A stretch of DNA of 64,000 nt from Rheinheimera sp. MM224 (GTDB taxonomy: Bacteria > Pseudomonadota > Gammaproteobacteria > Enterobacterales > Alteromonadaceae). Below the pieces are notes generated by a model. The model was not told where the DNA came from. It saw only the letters and a program-made list of their open reading frames with translations, and did not search any database. The DNA is taken from NCBI RefSeq assembly GCF_947090785.1, contig NZ_OX352320.1, positions 992,001-1,056,000 on the forward strand. Reading direction: 5' to 3'. Shown piece after piece: positions 7,652 to 17,723 of this stretch; the first letter of the stretch is position 1; each line of letters starts with the position of its first letter. The position numbers and the translations under genes are program-made.

Positions 7652-10237
7652 TTACAAGCTGGCTTTCAGCTGATACAACAAATCCAAAGCCTGACGGGCT
7701 GAGAGCTGATCAGGATCCAGTTTTGCCAGTTGCTCCAGTATAGGGTGAGGTTCGGCTTCGACAAACAATTGCTGTTGTAGCGGTTCTGCTGTTTTGGCCG
7801 CTGCTGGTGCTTTGGCGCTGACGACAGATTGTTGTTCCAACTGGGCCAGTTTTTGTTTGGCTTTTTGGATCACCACCCGCGGCACACCGGCCAGCTGTGC
7901 CACCTGTAAACCATAACTTTTACTGGCTGCGCCATCCTGCACCTGATGCATAAAGACGATGTGTTCGTCGTGTTCTACTGCATCCAGATGGATATTGGCT
8001 AAACCTTGTAACTGCGAGGCTAGTTCGGTTAGTTCAAAATAATGAGTAGCAAACAAAGTCATGGCTTTGAGTTGCTGAGCCAGATATTCAGCACAGGCCC
8101 ATGCCAAAGACAAGCCATCATAAGTGCTGGTGCCACGGCCTATTTCATCCATCAGCACTAAACTTTGGGCTGTGGCATGATGCAAAATAGTGGCTGTTTC
8201 TGTCATTTCCACCATAAAAGTAGAACGGCCAGAGGCCAAATCATCGGATGCACCCACACGGGTGAATATTCTGTCGACAGGGCCTAATACAGCGCGCTCT
8301 GCCGGTACAAAACTGCCTATATAAGCCATCAGCACTATTAACGCATTCTGACGCATATAAGTCGATTTACCGCCCATATTCGGGCCTGTAATCATCAGCA
8401 TGCGTCGCTCTGGCGAGAGCTTAAGTGGGTTGGCGATAAAAGGTTCAGTCATCACCTGTTCAACCACAGGGTGACGGCCAGCTTCTATCTGTATACCAGG
8501 CTCTGGCGTCAGCTCTGGCTGATGGTAGTTCAGTTGTTCAGCGCGCTCTGCGAAGTTGGTCAGTAAATCCAGTTCTGCCAAAGCCGCGGACAGTTGCTGC
8601 AATTCAGCAAGGTAAGGTGCTGTTAAATCAAATAACTCATCGTATAACTGCTTTTCCAACGCCAAAGCTTTGCTTTGACTACCAAGCACCTTGTCTTCGT
8701 ATTCTTTTAATTCAGGAATAATAAAACGTTCGTTGTTTTTTAACGTCTGGCGGCGAATATAGTCCGCTGGCACCTGATCGGCAGCGCTGCGACCGGTTTC
8801 AATGTAATAGCCAGCAACTCTGTTAAAGCCGACTTTGAGTGAAGCAATACCAGTACGTTCTTTTTCACGTTGCTCCAGTCGCTCCAGATAATCAGTGGCA
8901 CCAGTAGCGAGTTCCCGCCATTGATCCAATGCTGCGTTGTAGCCTGAAGCTATTACACCACCATCGCGAATCAGCATAGGTGGGGTTTCGACTATGGCAC
9001 GCTCTAATAAACCACAAAGCTCTGGTAACGGTTGGCATTTAGTAGCGAGCTGCGTCAATAAAGGGCTGTGTAACAGAGTCAGTTCAGGGGACAGCTCTGG
9101 CAATAACTGCAAAGCAGCACGCAAACGCGAGAAATCACGAGGCCGGGCGCTTCGAAGTGCTAAACGGGCGATAACACGCTCCGTATCACCTACTTGTTTA
9201 AATAGCGGCTGTAAACTCTGGTGGTGTTGCTGCAATTCAGCCACGGCCTGATGACGGCCTGACACCAAAGTCTGATCGCGCAGCGGCGCATGGATCCAGC
9301 GCTTCAATAAACGACTGCCCATAGCGGTCTGGCATTGATCCAATACAGCGGCCAGGGTGTGGTCAAATTGGCCTGCTAAGGTTTGGGTTAGCTCTAAGTT
9401 ACGTCGTGTTGCAGCATCCAGTACTATGCAGTCCTGATTGCGTTCTAAGGCGATAGAACGAATATGAGGTAACTGGGCGCGCTGGGTATCTTTGACATAA
9501 CCCATTAAGCAACCCGCCGCCATTAATGCCACCGGTGCTTGTTCTACACCAAAACTTTGTAAGTCGCGGGTGCCAAATTGTTGGGTGAGTAAACGCTTGG
9601 CGTTGCTTAACTCAAACTCCCAGACAGGGCGGCGGCGCACGCCTTTACGGTTGATGACGCTATCCGGCCAGTCCTGTTCTTCAGCATATAAAATTTCCGC
9701 CGGATTTAACCGTTGTAATAAGGCCAATAAATCATCCAGATGGGTGACTTCATTAACTAAAAAGCGGCCGCTACTTAAATCTAAGTAAGCAAAACCATAA
9801 CTGCCTTTTTGCTGATACAAAGCAGATACCAAGGTGTCCTGACGTTCATTCAGCAGCGCTTCATCTGTGACAGTGCCTGGCGTGACAATACGTACCACAG
9901 CACGTTCAACCGGGCCTTTGCTTAAGGCCGGATCGCCGATTTGCTCACAAATAGCGGCGGATTCACCCAGTTGCACTAAACGGGCTAAATAACCTTCAAT
10001 CGAATGATAAGGCACGCCTGCCATAGGAATAGGCTGTCCTGCCGACTGGCCTCTTTTGGTCAGGGAAATATCTAACAGGGCAGATGCTTTTTTGGCGTCG
10101 TCATAAAACAGCTCGTAAAAGTCACCCATACGATAAAACAGCAAAATGTCAGGATGCTGGCATTTCAGGCCAAGGTACTGTTGCATCATCGGAGTGTGCG
10201 GGCTTAGGGCTTGCCCGTCTTTCTGTTCTGGCGGCAT
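7652..10237 (-). CDS. mutS: DNA mismatch repair protein MutS
   Basis: The 861-residue protein is full length for MutS. The N-terminal mismatch-recognition domain carries the [12 protein letters not shown] motif (Phe-x-Glu wedge that stacks on the mismatch). The C-terminal ATPase has Walker [15 protein letters not shown], Walker [14 protein letters not shown] and the downstream [11 protein letters not shown] and [11 protein letters not shown] segments. The tail after about residue 800 holds a short linker and a final helical segment ([15 protein letters not shown]), the tetramerisation motif. It recognises base mismatches and small loops and recruits MutL. It is divergent from pncC with 32 bp between start codons, close to recA, as in many Gammaproteobacteria. 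Confidence 0.98.
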   Translation of the reverse strand: MPPEQKDGQALSPHTPMMQQYLGLKCQHPDILLFYRMGDFYELFYDDAKKASALLDISLTKRGQSAGQPIPMAGVPYHSIEGYLARLVQLGESAAICEQIGDPALSKGPVERAVVRIVTPGTVTDEALLNERQDTLVSALYQQKGSYGFAYLDLSSGRFLVNEVTHLDDLLALLQRLNPAEILYAEEQDWPDSVINRKGVRRRPVWEFELSNAKRLLTQQFGTRDLQSFGVEQAPVALMAAGCLMGYVKDTQRAQLPHIRSIALERNQDCIVLDAATRRNLELTQTLAGQFDHTLAAVLDQCQTAMGSRLLKRWIHAPLRDQTLVSGRHQAVAELQQHHQSLQPLFKQVGDTERVIARLALRSARPRDFSRLRAALQLLPELSPELTLLHSPLLTQLATKCQPLPELCGLLERAIVETPPMLIRDGGVIASGYNAALDQWRELATGATDYLERLEQREKERTGIASLKVGFNRVAGYYIETGRSAADQVPADYIRRQTLKNNERFIIPELKEYEDKVLGSQSKALALEKQLYDELFDLTAPYLAELQQLSAALAELDLLTNFAERAEQLNYHQPELTPEPGIQIEAGRHPVVEQVMTEPFIANPLKLSPERRMLMITGPNMGGKSTYMRQNALIVLMAYIGSFVPAERAVLGPVDRIFTRVGASDDLASGRSTFMVEMTETATILHHATAQSLVLMDEIGRGTSTYDGLSLAWACAEYLAQQLKAMTLFATHYFELTELASQLQGLANIHLDAVEHDEHIVFMHQVQDGAASKSYGLQVAQLAGVPRVVIQKAKQKLAQLEQQSVVSAKAPAAAKTAEPLQQQLFVEAEPHPILEQLAKLDPDQLSARQALDLLYQLKASL

Positions 10238-10269
10238 AATGGCTTAATAATTCCTGCGTTGGACCAAAG

Positions 10270-10761
10270 ATGACAATTCCAGTAACCACCTATCAATTGG
10301 CGGCGGATCTCGGAGCGCTATTATTGCGGAAAAACTTCAGTATCACCACAGCAGAATCCTGCACTGGCGGTGGTATTGCTTATGTGTTGACCGCAGTACC
10401 CGGTAGTTCAGCTTATCTGGACCGATCTTTTGTCACCTACAGCAATAAATCCAAGCAACAACTCTTAGGGGTAAAAGCCGAAACTTTGTTGCAATACGGT
10501 GCTGTCAGTAAAGAAACAGTGCTGGAAATGGCGGTAGGTGCAGCCAAAGCTGCTGGTGCTGAAGTGGCGGTCGCTGTGTCTGGTATTGCAGGCCCTGATG
10601 GCGGTTCTGTTACTAAACCTGTGGGTACTGTGCATTTTTGTTTTGAAATTCAGGGCCATCAGGTATTGTCGCATCGTATTTTTGATGGCGACCGTGCGAC
10701 AGTCCGCCAGCAGGCGATCGATTTTGTATTGCAGCAGCTGATCTTGTTATTGACAGACTAA
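10270..10761 (+). CDS. pncC: Nicotinamide-nucleotide amidohydrolase PncC (CinA C-terminal domain family)
   Basis: A 163-residue single-domain CinA_C protein. Motifs are TTAESCTGGGIAYVLTAVPG, VSKETVLEMA and VAVSGIAGPDGGS followed by KPVGTVHF, all typical. The family deamidates nicotinamide mononucleotide to nicotinate mononucleotide, recycling the NMN released by NAD-dependent DNA ligase. Length matches the short proteobacterial form lacking the N-terminal MoaB-like domain. It precedes recA by 66 bp, the usual cinA/pncC-recA order; recA has its own SOS promoter. Confidence 0.93.
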   Translation: MTIPVTTYQLAADLGALLLRKNFSITTAESCTGGGIAYVLTAVPGSSAYLDRSFVTYSNKSKQQLLGVKAETLLQYGAVSKETVLEMAVGAAKAAGAEVAVAVSGIAGPDGGSVTKPVGTVHFCFEIQGHQVLSHRIFDGDRATVRQQAIDFVLQQLILLLTD

Positions 10762-10790
10762 AACAAAAAGACTACTGTATGAGCATACAG
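10750..10790 (+). promoter_or_regulatory. recA promoter with LexA operator
   Basis: TTGACA (10750-10755), 17 bp, TACTGT (10773-10778) gives a sigma-70 promoter, overlapped by CTGTATGAGCATACAG at 10775-10790. That 16-mer is a perfect dyad with CTG-N10-CAG spacing and, from memory, equals the core of the E. coli recA SOS box. LexA would cover the -10 region, so recA should be induced by DNA damage. Confidence 0.93.
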
Positions 10791-10827
10791 CACTTTGAGT
10801 GCATCCAAGAATTCACCGGAGAGAGCA

Positions 10828-11886
10828 ATGGACGACAATAAACAAAAAGCACTGACCGCAGCCTTAGGTCAAATCGAACGCCAGTTTGGTAAAGGTTCAA
10901 TTATGCGTTTGGGCGACAGCACAGCGCTTGATATCGACTTTATCCCTACAGGTTCGTTAGGTTTGGATATTGCGCTCGGCATAGGCGGTTTGCCTTGTGG
11001 TCGTATTGTTGAGATCTACGGTCCTGAATCTTCAGGTAAAACCACCTTAACTTTACAAGTTGTCGCTGAAGCTCAGCGCATGGGTAAAACCTGTGCTTTT
11101 ATCGATGCTGAGCACGCTTTAGACCCTGTATATGCGAAAAAGTTAGGTGTAAATGTTGATGATTTATTAGTGTCTCAGCCGGATACAGGTGAACAGGCAC
11201 TGGAAATCTGTGACATGTTAGTGCGTTCTGCTGCGGTAGACGTCATTGTTGTCGACTCCGTAGCTGCATTAACACCTCGCGCTGAAATTGAAGGCGATAT
11301 GGGTGACAGCCACGTAGGTTTACAGGCGCGTTTAATGTCTCAGGCGCTGCGTAAACTGACGGGTAATATCAAACGTTCAAACACCTTATGTATTTTCATC
11401 AACCAAATCCGGATGAAAATTGGTGTGATGTTTGGCTCACCAGAAACGACTACTGGCGGTAACGCGTTAAAATTCTACGCTTCAGTCCGTTTAGATATTC
11501 GTCGTACTGGTTCTGTCAAAGATGGCGACGAAGTGACGGGTAACGAAACCCGCGTCAAAGTGGTGAAAAACAAAGTAGCACCGCCGTTTAAACAAGCCGA
11601 ATTTATTATTATGTACGGCGCTGGTATCAGCAAAGATGGCGAGTTAGTGGACTTAGGTGTACTGCATAAGCTGATCGACAAAGCCGGTGCCTGGTACGCC
11701 TACAAAGGTAACAAAATTGGTCAGGGTAAAGCCAACGCCATGAAGTACCTGCAGGAAAACCCTGCTGTTGCCAAAGAAATTGAAGCCGAATTACGCCGTA
11801 TGCTGTTACTGGAACCGTCGAAAGGTGCTCCGTCACCGGCAGAAGATTTTGGTATGGTGCCAGAAGACGCTGAAGCCGATCTGTAA
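10828..11886 (+). CDS. recA: Recombinase RecA
   Basis: The ATG at 10828 follows GGAGAG and gives the usual 352-residue RecA. Walker A is [13 protein letters not shown], the Walker B region is [20 protein letters not shown], and the L1/L2 loops ([36 protein letters not shown]) are complete. The acidic C-terminus ([14 protein letters not shown]) is present. RecA forms filaments on single-stranded DNA, drives strand exchange and triggers LexA self-cleavage. A TTG-initiated extension from 10795 would overlap the region just after the operator and is unlikely. A recX gene, often next, is not found; a strong terminator follows. Confidence 0.98.
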   Translation: MDDNKQKALTAALGQIERQFGKGSIMRLGDSTALDIDFIPTGSLGLDIALGIGGLPCGRIVEIYGPESSGKTTLTLQVVAEAQRMGKTCAFIDAEHALDPVYAKKLGVNVDDLLVSQPDTGEQALEICDMLVRSAAVDVIVVDSVAALTPRAEIEGDMGDSHVGLQARLMSQALRKLTGNIKRSNTLCIFINQIRMKIGVMFGSPETTTGGNALKFYASVRLDIRRTGSVKDGDEVTGNETRVKVVKNKVAPPFKQAEFIIMYGAGISKDGELVDLGVLHKLIDKAGAWYAYKGNKIGQGKANAMKYLQENPAVAKEIEAELRRMLLLEPSKGAPSPAEDFGMVPEDAEADL

Positions 11887-11946
11887 GCTGCATTAGCCCT
11901 GGGCTGTAAGCTTAAAGAATAAGGGCAAAGAACAGGCGCAGATTAA

Positions 11947-11980
11947 AACAAACCCGGCTCAGGCCGGGTTTGTTGTTTTT
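11947..11980 (+). terminator. recA terminator
   Basis: AACAAACCCGGC (11947-11958) pairs with GCCGGGTTTGTT (11963-11974) across the loop TCAG, a perfect 12-bp stem followed by GTTTTT. It closes the recA transcript 60 bp after the stop codon. Confidence 0.9.
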
Positions 11981-12108
11981 GACTGTATGGCATTTGAGAA
12001 AACCAGATTTTATTTCCTGTCCTGTCGGCCCATTTTTAACATCAAAAGCTGATGATGCTGAGGTCTGAACTACTTGTATTCATTCATCAGCCATCTTTAT
12101 TTTTATTT

Positions 12109-12140
12109 AGACGTCTAAACGTGTAGAAGTTGACATTTCC
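12109..12140 (+). promoter_or_regulatory. MetJ operator (tandem met boxes) upstream of metA
   Basis: AGACGTCT at 12109-12116 is a perfect match to the 8-bp met box consensus. It is followed without gap by AAACGTGT (6 of 8) and AGAAGTTG (5 of 8), and less clearly ACATTTCC. MetJ binds such tandem boxes cooperatively with S-adenosylmethionine. TTGACA at 12130-12135 is a possible -35 box inside the array, with a weak -10 (CAGAGT) 17 bp later. The rest of the 303-bp recA-metA gap (11887-12189) shows only the recA terminator. Confidence 0.85.
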
Positions 12141-12189
12141 ACTGCTTTGAGCCAGAGTAACCTCATTTTTCAGCCTTGTCGGAGATGCT

Positions 12190-13116
12190 ATGCCTATTAA
12201 AGTCATTGATCAGTTACCTGCTGTGGAAGCTCTTTCTGCAGAGAATGTGTTTGTCATGACTGAAAGCCGGGCTTTATCGCAGGATATCCGGCCGCTGAAA
12301 ATTGCCATTCTGAATTTGATGCCGAACAAAGTCGCGACTGAAATCCAGCTATTGCGCTTGTTAGCCAACAGTCCGCTGCAGGTGGATGTGGAGCTGATAC
12401 GACTTGATAACCATGTCAGCAAACACACGCCACAAAATCATCTGGACTGTTTTTACCGCTATTTTTCTGATGTTCAGCAGCAAAATTATGACGGCCTGAT
12501 TATCACGGGGGCGCCTTTAGGTTTAGTGAATTACGAGGATGTCAGTTACTGGCCTCAACTGGCAGAAATTCTGACCTGGGCTGATCGTCATGTGACTTCC
12601 ACCTTATTTTTATGCTGGGCTGCTCATGCGGCTTTGTATCATTACTATGGCTTGCAGCGTGAAATTCGTGGTGAGAAGTTATCAGGGGTGTACTGGCAAA
12701 ACGTCTCTCAACCTTTAAGTCCATTGGTACGGGGTTTTGATGATGAGTTTTTAGTGCCACATTCGCGTTATGCGCAGGTGCCGAAACAAAAGTATCAACA
12801 TCACCCGGATTTGCATGTATTGGCAGAAGCCGATGCAACAGGGGCTTACTTGCTGCAAAACAGTACAGGCAGTCGGGTTTTTGTCACTGGCCATCCTGAG
12901 TATGATTTAACCACCTTAAACGATGAGTATCAGCGTGATTTAGCCGCAGGTCTTGAGCCTAAAATCCCTGAGAACTACTATAAACAAAACGATCCGGCTA
13001 AAGGTCCACATAAGTTATGGCAAAGTCATGCCTTTTTATTGTTCAGTAACTGGCTTAACTATTATGTGTATCAGGCCACACCTTTTGATATTCAGCAGAT
13101 AGGGCGTTCGTCATGA
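12190..13116 (+). CDS. metA: Homoserine O-succinyltransferase MetA
   Basis: The 308-residue protein aligns without gaps to E. coli MetA through the active site. The nucleophile is Cys142 in [14 protein letters not shown]; the catalytic His and Glu lie in [16 protein letters not shown] has Gly at position 111, the residue associated with succinyl-CoA rather than acetyl-CoA use in this family, so succinyl transfer is predicted. It makes O-succinylhomoserine, the first committed step to methionine. The stop TGA overlaps the ATG of the next gene as ATGA, so translation is coupled to metH. The MetJ operator upstream predicts repression by S-adenosylmethionine. Confidence 0.96.
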   Translation: MPIKVIDQLPAVEALSAENVFVMTESRALSQDIRPLKIAILNLMPNKVATEIQLLRLLANSPLQVDVELIRLDNHVSKHTPQNHLDCFYRYFSDVQQQNYDGLIITGAPLGLVNYEDVSYWPQLAEILTWADRHVTSTLFLCWAAHAALYHYYGLQREIRGEKLSGVYWQNVSQPLSPLVRGFDDEFLVPHSRYAQVPKQKYQHHPDLHVLAEADATGAYLLQNSTGSRVFVTGHPEYDLTTLNDEYQRDLAAGLEPKIPENYYKQNDPAKGPHKLWQSHAFLLFSNWLNYYVYQATPFDIQQIGRSS

Positions 13117-14177
13117 CCAATCGCACTGTGTTAACTCCAGACGCCCTTCGCGCGTTGTTGGCTGAGCGTATTCTGGTGTTAGATGGTGCTATGGGCACTA
13201 TGATCCAGCAGTATAAATTACAGGAAGACGATTACCGCGGCACTGAATTTGCCGATTGGTCTACTGATCTGAAAGGCAATAACGATTTACTGGTGCTGAC
13301 TAAACCTGAACTGATCCTGGATATCCATCGCCAGTACTTAGCTGCTGGTGCTGATATTCTGGAAACCAATAGCTTTAATGCCACGCCTATCGCTATGGCT
13401 GACTACGATATGTCGCATTTATCTGCCCGTATCAACCGCGAGTCAGCGGCTTTGGCGCGTCAGGCCTGTGATGAATACAGCACGCCAGATAAACCACGTT
13501 TTGTTGCAGGTGTATTAGGCCCAACCAACAGAACGGCTTCTATTTCACCTGATGTGAACGACCCAGGTTACCGTAATGTCGACTTTGATACTTTAGTCAG
13601 CGCTTACTGTGAGTCTACTCAGGCACTGATTGAAGGTGGTGCCGACATTATTATGTTGGAAACCATTTTTGATACCTTAAACGCCAAAGCCGCCGCTTTT
13701 GCTGTACTCAAAGTATTTGATGAGCTGGGTTTCAGTTTACCTGTGATGATCTCAGGTACTATCACCGACGCCTCTGGTCGTACTTTGTCCGGCCAGACTA
13801 CTGAAGCTTTTTACCATTCATTAGCTCATGTTCAACCGGTCAGCTTTGGTCTGAATTGCGCTTTAGGTCCGGATTTATTGCGGCCTTATGTCGAGACTTT
13901 GTCTGGTATTTCACAATGTTATGTCTCAGTGCATCCAAACGCCGGTTTACCGAATGAATTTGGTGAATATGATTTAGGTGCAGTAGAGATGGCCAAAGAA
14001 ATCGCCGACTGGGCAGAGCAGGGTTTTTTAAATATTGTTGGTGGTTGTTGTGGCACCACACCTGAACATATCCGTGCTATCAGTGATGTGGTTGCAGGAA
14101 AACCTGCGCGTCAGCCGAAAGAGAAAACGCACCAGTTTCATTTGTCTGGTTTAGAAGCTTTTGGTCTGGAGTGGTAA
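13113..14177 (+). CDS. metH: Methionine synthase, homocysteine-binding subunit (split MetH, N-terminal part)
   Basis: This 354-residue protein equals the first domain of cobalamin-dependent MetH. It starts with [17 protein letters not shown] and carries the zinc-binding cysteines in [10 protein letters not shown] and [14 protein letters not shown]. It ends at [10 protein letters not shown], the linker before the folate domain in E. coli MetH, and stops with TAA whose last base is the A of the next gene's ATG. Homocysteine bound to zinc is methylated here from methylcobalamin carried by the partner protein. Coupled overlaps on both sides (ATGA with metA, TAATG with the second part) indicate one operon. 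The break is at a domain boundary, so it looks like a true gene split and not a frameshift, though an assembly check is fair. Confidence 0.93.
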   Translation: MTNRTVLTPDALRALLAERILVLDGAMGTMIQQYKLQEDDYRGTEFADWSTDLKGNNDLLVLTKPELILDIHRQYLAAGADILETNSFNATPIAMADYDMSHLSARINRESAALARQACDEYSTPDKPRFVAGVLGPTNRTASISPDVNDPGYRNVDFDTLVSAYCESTQALIEGGADIIMLETIFDTLNAKAAAFAVLKVFDELGFSLPVMISGTITDASGRTLSGQTTEAFYHSLAHVQPVSFGLNCALGPDLLRPYVETLSGISQCYVSVHPNAGLPNEFGEYDLGAVEMAKEIADWAEQGFLNIVGGCCGTTPEHIRAISDVVAGKPARQPKEKTHQFHLSGLEAFGLEW

Positions 14178-16804
14178 TGCGACAACAAGCCCGTTTTATT
14201 AATGTTGGTGAACGCACCAATGTCACAGGCTCAGCCCGTTTTAAAAAGCTGATATTAGAAGGCGAATACGAAAAAGCGCTGGATGTTGCGCGTCAGCAAG
14301 TCGAAAGTGGTGCTCAGATCATCGATATCAACATGGATGAAGCCATGCTCGACAGCAAGGCGGCCATGGTGCGTTATCTGAATTTACTGGCGTCTGAGCC
14401 GGACATTTCCCGTGTGCCTATTATGGTCGATTCATCCAAGTGGGAAGTGATTGAAGCGGCGCTGAAATGTATTCAGGGTAAACCTGTCGTCAATTCTATT
14501 TCGCTCAAAGAAGGCATAGAGCCGTTTTTATACCAGGCAAAATTACTACGACGTTATGGTGCTGCTGTGGTGGTGATGGCCTTTGATGAAAAAGGTCAGG
14601 CTGACACTAAAGTCCGCAAAGTCGAAATCTGTCAGCGCGCTTATGACATTCTGGTCAATCAGATTGGCTTTCCGCCAGAAGATATTATCTTCGACCCGAA
14701 TATTTTTGCTGTGGCGACCGGCATCGAAGAGCATAACAATTACGCGGTCGACTTTATTGAAGCCACCCGTGAAATCAAACGCTTATGCCCTTACGCTAAA
14801 ATTTCAGGCGGTGTATCCAATATCTCCTTTTCGTTCCGTGGTAATGACCCGGTGCGCGAAGCCATGCACTCGGTATTTTTGTATCATGCCATTCAGGCTG
14901 GTATGGATATGGGCATAGTCAACGCCGGTCAACTGGCGGTCTATGACGATATTCCAGAGTTGTTGCGTGAGCGGGTTGAGGACGTGATCTTAAACCGACG
15001 TGAAGATGCGACAGAACGTTTGCTCGACATTGCGGCTGAGTTTAAAGGTGATGGTTCTGTTGCCGTCAAAGAAGACGAAGCCTGGCGCGCCTGGCCCGTG
15101 AATAAACGTCTTGAACATGCGTTGGTGAAAGGTATTACCGACTTTATCGATCAGGACACTGAAGAAGCCCGCTTAACTGTTGAACGTCCCTTGCACGTGA
15201 TTGAAGGTCCGCTGATGGACGGCATGAACGTGGTAGGCGACTTATTCGGTGAAGGCAAAATGTTCTTGCCTCAAGTGGTTAAATCCGCCCGAGTCATGAA
15301 AAAAGCAGTGGCCTATTTACAGCCTTTTATTGAACTGGAAAAAGCCGGTACCGGCGCCCGGGCTCAGGGCAAAGTGCTGATGGCGACAGTCAAAGGTGAC
15401 GTACACGACATAGGCAAAAACATTGTAGGCGTAGTGCTGCAATGTAATAACTATGAAGTCATCGACCTTGGCGTGATGGTGCCTTGTGCCACCTTGCTGC
15501 AAAAAGCCAAAGAGCTGAATGTAGATATTATCGGCTTGTCCGGTCTTATTACGCCGTCTTTAGATGAAATGGTGCATGTAGCCAAAGAAATGACCCGCTT
15601 AGGTTTTGATATCCCGCTGCTGATTGGTGGCGCTACGACATCCAAAGCTCATACAGCAATCAAAATTGCACCGAATTATCAGCATGGCGTGGTCTATGTG
15701 CCAAATGCTTCGCGCAGCGTGTCAGTGGTGCAGTCACTGATCAGCAAAGAACATAAACCGGCCTTTTTGGAACGGGTGAACGACGAATACGACAGAGCCC
15801 GTGACCAGCATGCCCGCAGTCGCCCTGGTGAGAAACTGCTGACTCTGGAGCAAGCCCGGGCTAATAAATTCAAACTGGATTTAACCAAAGTGGCACCTGC
15901 ACCTAAACAGCCTGGTGTGCATTTATGGCAGGATGTTGATTTAGAAGTACTGCGCGATTATATCGACTGGACGCCATTTTTCCTGACCTGGCAATTGTCC
16001 GGTAAGTATCCTGCCATTTTGAATCATCCTGACGTGGGCATGGAAGCACGTCGTGTGCACAGAGACGCTAACGCTATTCTTGACTTGATGATCCGCCAGA
16101 AAAAAGTGCAGGGCAAAGCCGTATTTGGCTTTTTTCCGGCCAATAGTGATGGCGATGATATTGTCGTCTACACGGATGAGAGCAGAACAGCGGAGCGTTG
16201 CCGTTTGTTTAATTTACGTCAGCAACTACAGCTGCGTAACGACAATCCAAACTGCTGCTTAGCTGACTTTGTTGCGCCTGTGGGTTCTGGCATTGCTGAT
16301 TACATTGGCGGTTTTGCTGTCAGTACGGGTTTTGGCGCTGATGAGCTGGCTGATGAATTTGCTGCTCAGCACGATGATTACAACAGTATAATGGTCAAAG
16401 CCTTAGCTGACCGTTTAGCTGAAGCATTAGCCGAATACCTGCATATGAAGGTACGACGTGAGCTATGGGGTTATGCACCGGACGAGGCTCTGGATAACGA
16501 GCAGCTTATTCGTGAGCTGTATCAGGGTATAAGACCTGCGCCTGGTTATCCGGCTTGTCCTGAGCATACGGAAAAAGGCACTTTATGGCAGTTGTTGGAT
16601 GTGGAGGCTCAAACCGGCATCCAGCTGACTGAAAGTTATGCGATGTGGCCTGGTGCTGCAGTCAGTGGTTGGTACTTTGGGCATCCTGATAGCAAATACT
16701 TTGCTGTCAGCAAAATTGGCACCGACCAAAAAGATGAATACGCCGCGAAAAAAGGCTGGTCAGTTGAACAGGCGGAAAGCTGGTTAGCCCCGAACTTAGG
16801 CTAA
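14177..16804 (+). CDS. metH: Methionine synthase, folate/cobalamin/activation subunit (split MetH, C-terminal part)
   Basis: From ATG at 14177 the protein has 875 residues. Domains in order: methyltetrahydrofolate-binding ([39 protein letters not shown]), helical cap, cobalamin-binding (DVHDIGKN, with cobalt-ligand His near residue 410, and [16 protein letters not shown]), and the C-terminal S-adenosylmethionine activation domain ([35 protein letters not shown]). It transfers the methyl group from methyltetrahydrofolate to cobalamin and is reactivated reductively. Together with the preceding 354-residue protein the length (1229) equals one-piece E. coli MetH. A GTG six bases upstream is a possible but less likely start. 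Confidence 0.95.
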   Translation: MRQQARFINVGERTNVTGSARFKKLILEGEYEKALDVARQQVESGAQIIDINMDEAMLDSKAAMVRYLNLLASEPDISRVPIMVDSSKWEVIEAALKCIQGKPVVNSISLKEGIEPFLYQAKLLRRYGAAVVVMAFDEKGQADTKVRKVEICQRAYDILVNQIGFPPEDIIFDPNIFAVATGIEEHNNYAVDFIEATREIKRLCPYAKISGGVSNISFSFRGNDPVREAMHSVFLYHAIQAGMDMGIVNAGQLAVYDDIPELLRERVEDVILNRREDATERLLDIAAEFKGDGSVAVKEDEAWRAWPVNKRLEHALVKGITDFIDQDTEEARLTVERPLHVIEGPLMDGMNVVGDLFGEGKMFLPQVVKSARVMKKAVAYLQPFIELEKAGTGARAQGKVLMATVKGDVHDIGKNIVGVVLQCNNYEVIDLGVMVPCATLLQKAKELNVDIIGLSGLITPSLDEMVHVAKEMTRLGFDIPLLIGGATTSKAHTAIKIAPNYQHGVVYVPNASRSVSVVQSLISKEHKPAFLERVNDEYDRARDQHARSRPGEKLLTLEQARANKFKLDLTKVAPAPKQPGVHLWQDVDLEVLRDYIDWTPFFLTWQLSGKYPAILNHPDVGMEARRVHRDANAILDLMIRQKKVQGKAVFGFFPANSDGDDIVVYTDESRTAERCRLFNLRQQLQLRNDNPNCCLADFVAPVGSGIADYIGGFAVSTGFGADELADEFAAQHDDYNSIMVKALADRLAEALAEYLHMKVRRELWGYAPDEALDNEQLIRELYQGIRPAPGYPACPEHTEKGTLWQLLDVEAQTGIQLTESYAMWPGAAVSGWYFGHPDSKYFAVSKIGTDQKDEYAAKKGWSVEQAESWLAPNLG

Positions 16805-16816
16805 CCAAGCCAAAGA

Positions 16817-16836
16817 GTCAGAGCCAAGGCTCTGAC
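16817..16836. terminator. Hairpin after metH
   Basis: GTCAGAGCC (16817-16825) pairs with GGCTCTGAC (16828-16836). It sits between convergent metH and the PilZ gene. The 2-base loop and poor T-run (CCCTTTACTC) make it a weak candidate terminator. Confidence 0.5.
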
Positions 16837-16843
16837 CCTTTAC

Positions 16844-17539
16844 TCAACTGGCGATGGCTGGGTCGACGATAAAACGTTGCAGCATTTTAGCGACCTGTCG
16901 CTCCGGTAATTCAAACTTAATACCTAAAGACAACTCCTGTAATTCCAGATGGCAGTTCATAATTTCCCCTGGGATCTGAATACGATCCTCTTCGCCAGGC
17001 ACCAACAACTCCATCATCACAGACACTTTGCTGATTTGGCTGGCATCCGCATTCATCTTCATTGAAAAACGGCAGCCGCAAGGTGAAATGTCGATGACAA
17101 AGCCGTTATAAAGTGAAAAGGTCTCAGGCAAAGTTCCTTGTTCCAATGGGTTAACATAAGCCGGAATAAAAGCCCGGATCCGCTGTTTTGCCCGTAAGGA
17201 TCGGTTTTCAATTTGTTGGGGATATTCCAAAAACAGCAGGTGCACAGGATGATGAGAGATGGTTTTAATCATGGCTCTAAAGGCAATACACTCGCCTAAA
17301 TCACCTTCCAGCAGGCAGCGCACAACCGTCATATTACCTTCAACAAACACATCTTTGTAGCCACCATCGACCACTTGTTGAGGCAGTTTCAGCACCAGAT
17401 AGCGGTTTTTCTCATAGCCGACCAATGAAGTGCGTACCCTCAGACTGCTGGGCTGTGAGAACTGCAAGTCCACCTGCGAGCCAGGATGCAAATGACGGAT
17501 TTTTTCATGCACTACGGGTGAAAGTAACGACTGTTCCAT
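16844..17539 (-). CDS. PilZ-domain protein with YcgR-like N-terminal domain
   Basis: A 231-residue protein. The N-terminal half (HPGSQVDLQFSQPSSLRVRT, YLVLKLP) resembles the YcgR/flagellar-brake domain. The C-terminal half is a PilZ domain: the arginine motif in RAKQRIRAFIPA and the DISPCGCRF motif (D-x-S-x-x-G) are the c-di-GMP contacts. It should be a cytoplasmic c-di-GMP receptor; the target (flagellum, pili or other) is not shown by neighbours. It is a single gene convergent with metH. Two GGDEF/signalling genes lie 12 kb away. Confidence 0.86.
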   Translation of the reverse strand: MEQSLLSPVVHEKIRHLHPGSQVDLQFSQPSSLRVRTSLVGYEKNRYLVLKLPQQVVDGGYKDVFVEGNMTVVRCLLEGDLGECIAFRAMIKTISHHPVHLLFLEYPQQIENRSLRAKQRIRAFIPAYVNPLEQGTLPETFSLYNGFVIDISPCGCRFSMKMNADASQISKVSVMMELLVPGEEDRIQIPGEIMNCHLELQELSLGIKFELPERQVAKMLQRFIVDPAIAS

Positions 17540-17723
17540 CGAGAGTCACCTTTGTTTGTTATTTGAACAAAACAGCAGCTTTGATTAATAGTGCAAATAT
17601 GATAAAAATGCAAAGTTATTTTCTGCTTTTGGTACTAAATTTACTATTTTACCAAAGGGTGAAAAAATGGGATGAGAGGGGGAGGGGGAAAATAGAATAG
17701 CCGATAAATATGCCCTATAGTTT

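Noticed and set aside
10795..10830. TTG start of RecA at 10795
   Set aside because: It would add 11 non-conserved residues and lacks a ribosome site; ATG at 10828 behind GGAGAG gives the standard N-terminus.
11887..12189. recX or an RNA gene between recA and metA
   Set aside because: The 303-bp gap has only a terminator and met boxes; no RecX-like reading frame and no riboswitch fold were recognised.
12542..12838. Antisense frame inside metA, and many like it across mutS, recN, metH and the hybrid kinase
   Set aside because: These are long open frames in the shadow of strongly conserved genes; none has a ribosome site with a recognisable protein.
14171..14177. MetH broken by a frameshift (pseudogene)
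   Set aside because: The break is at the linker between domains, both parts are complete, and the junction is a tidy TAATG; a functional split is more likely. Read support should still be checked.
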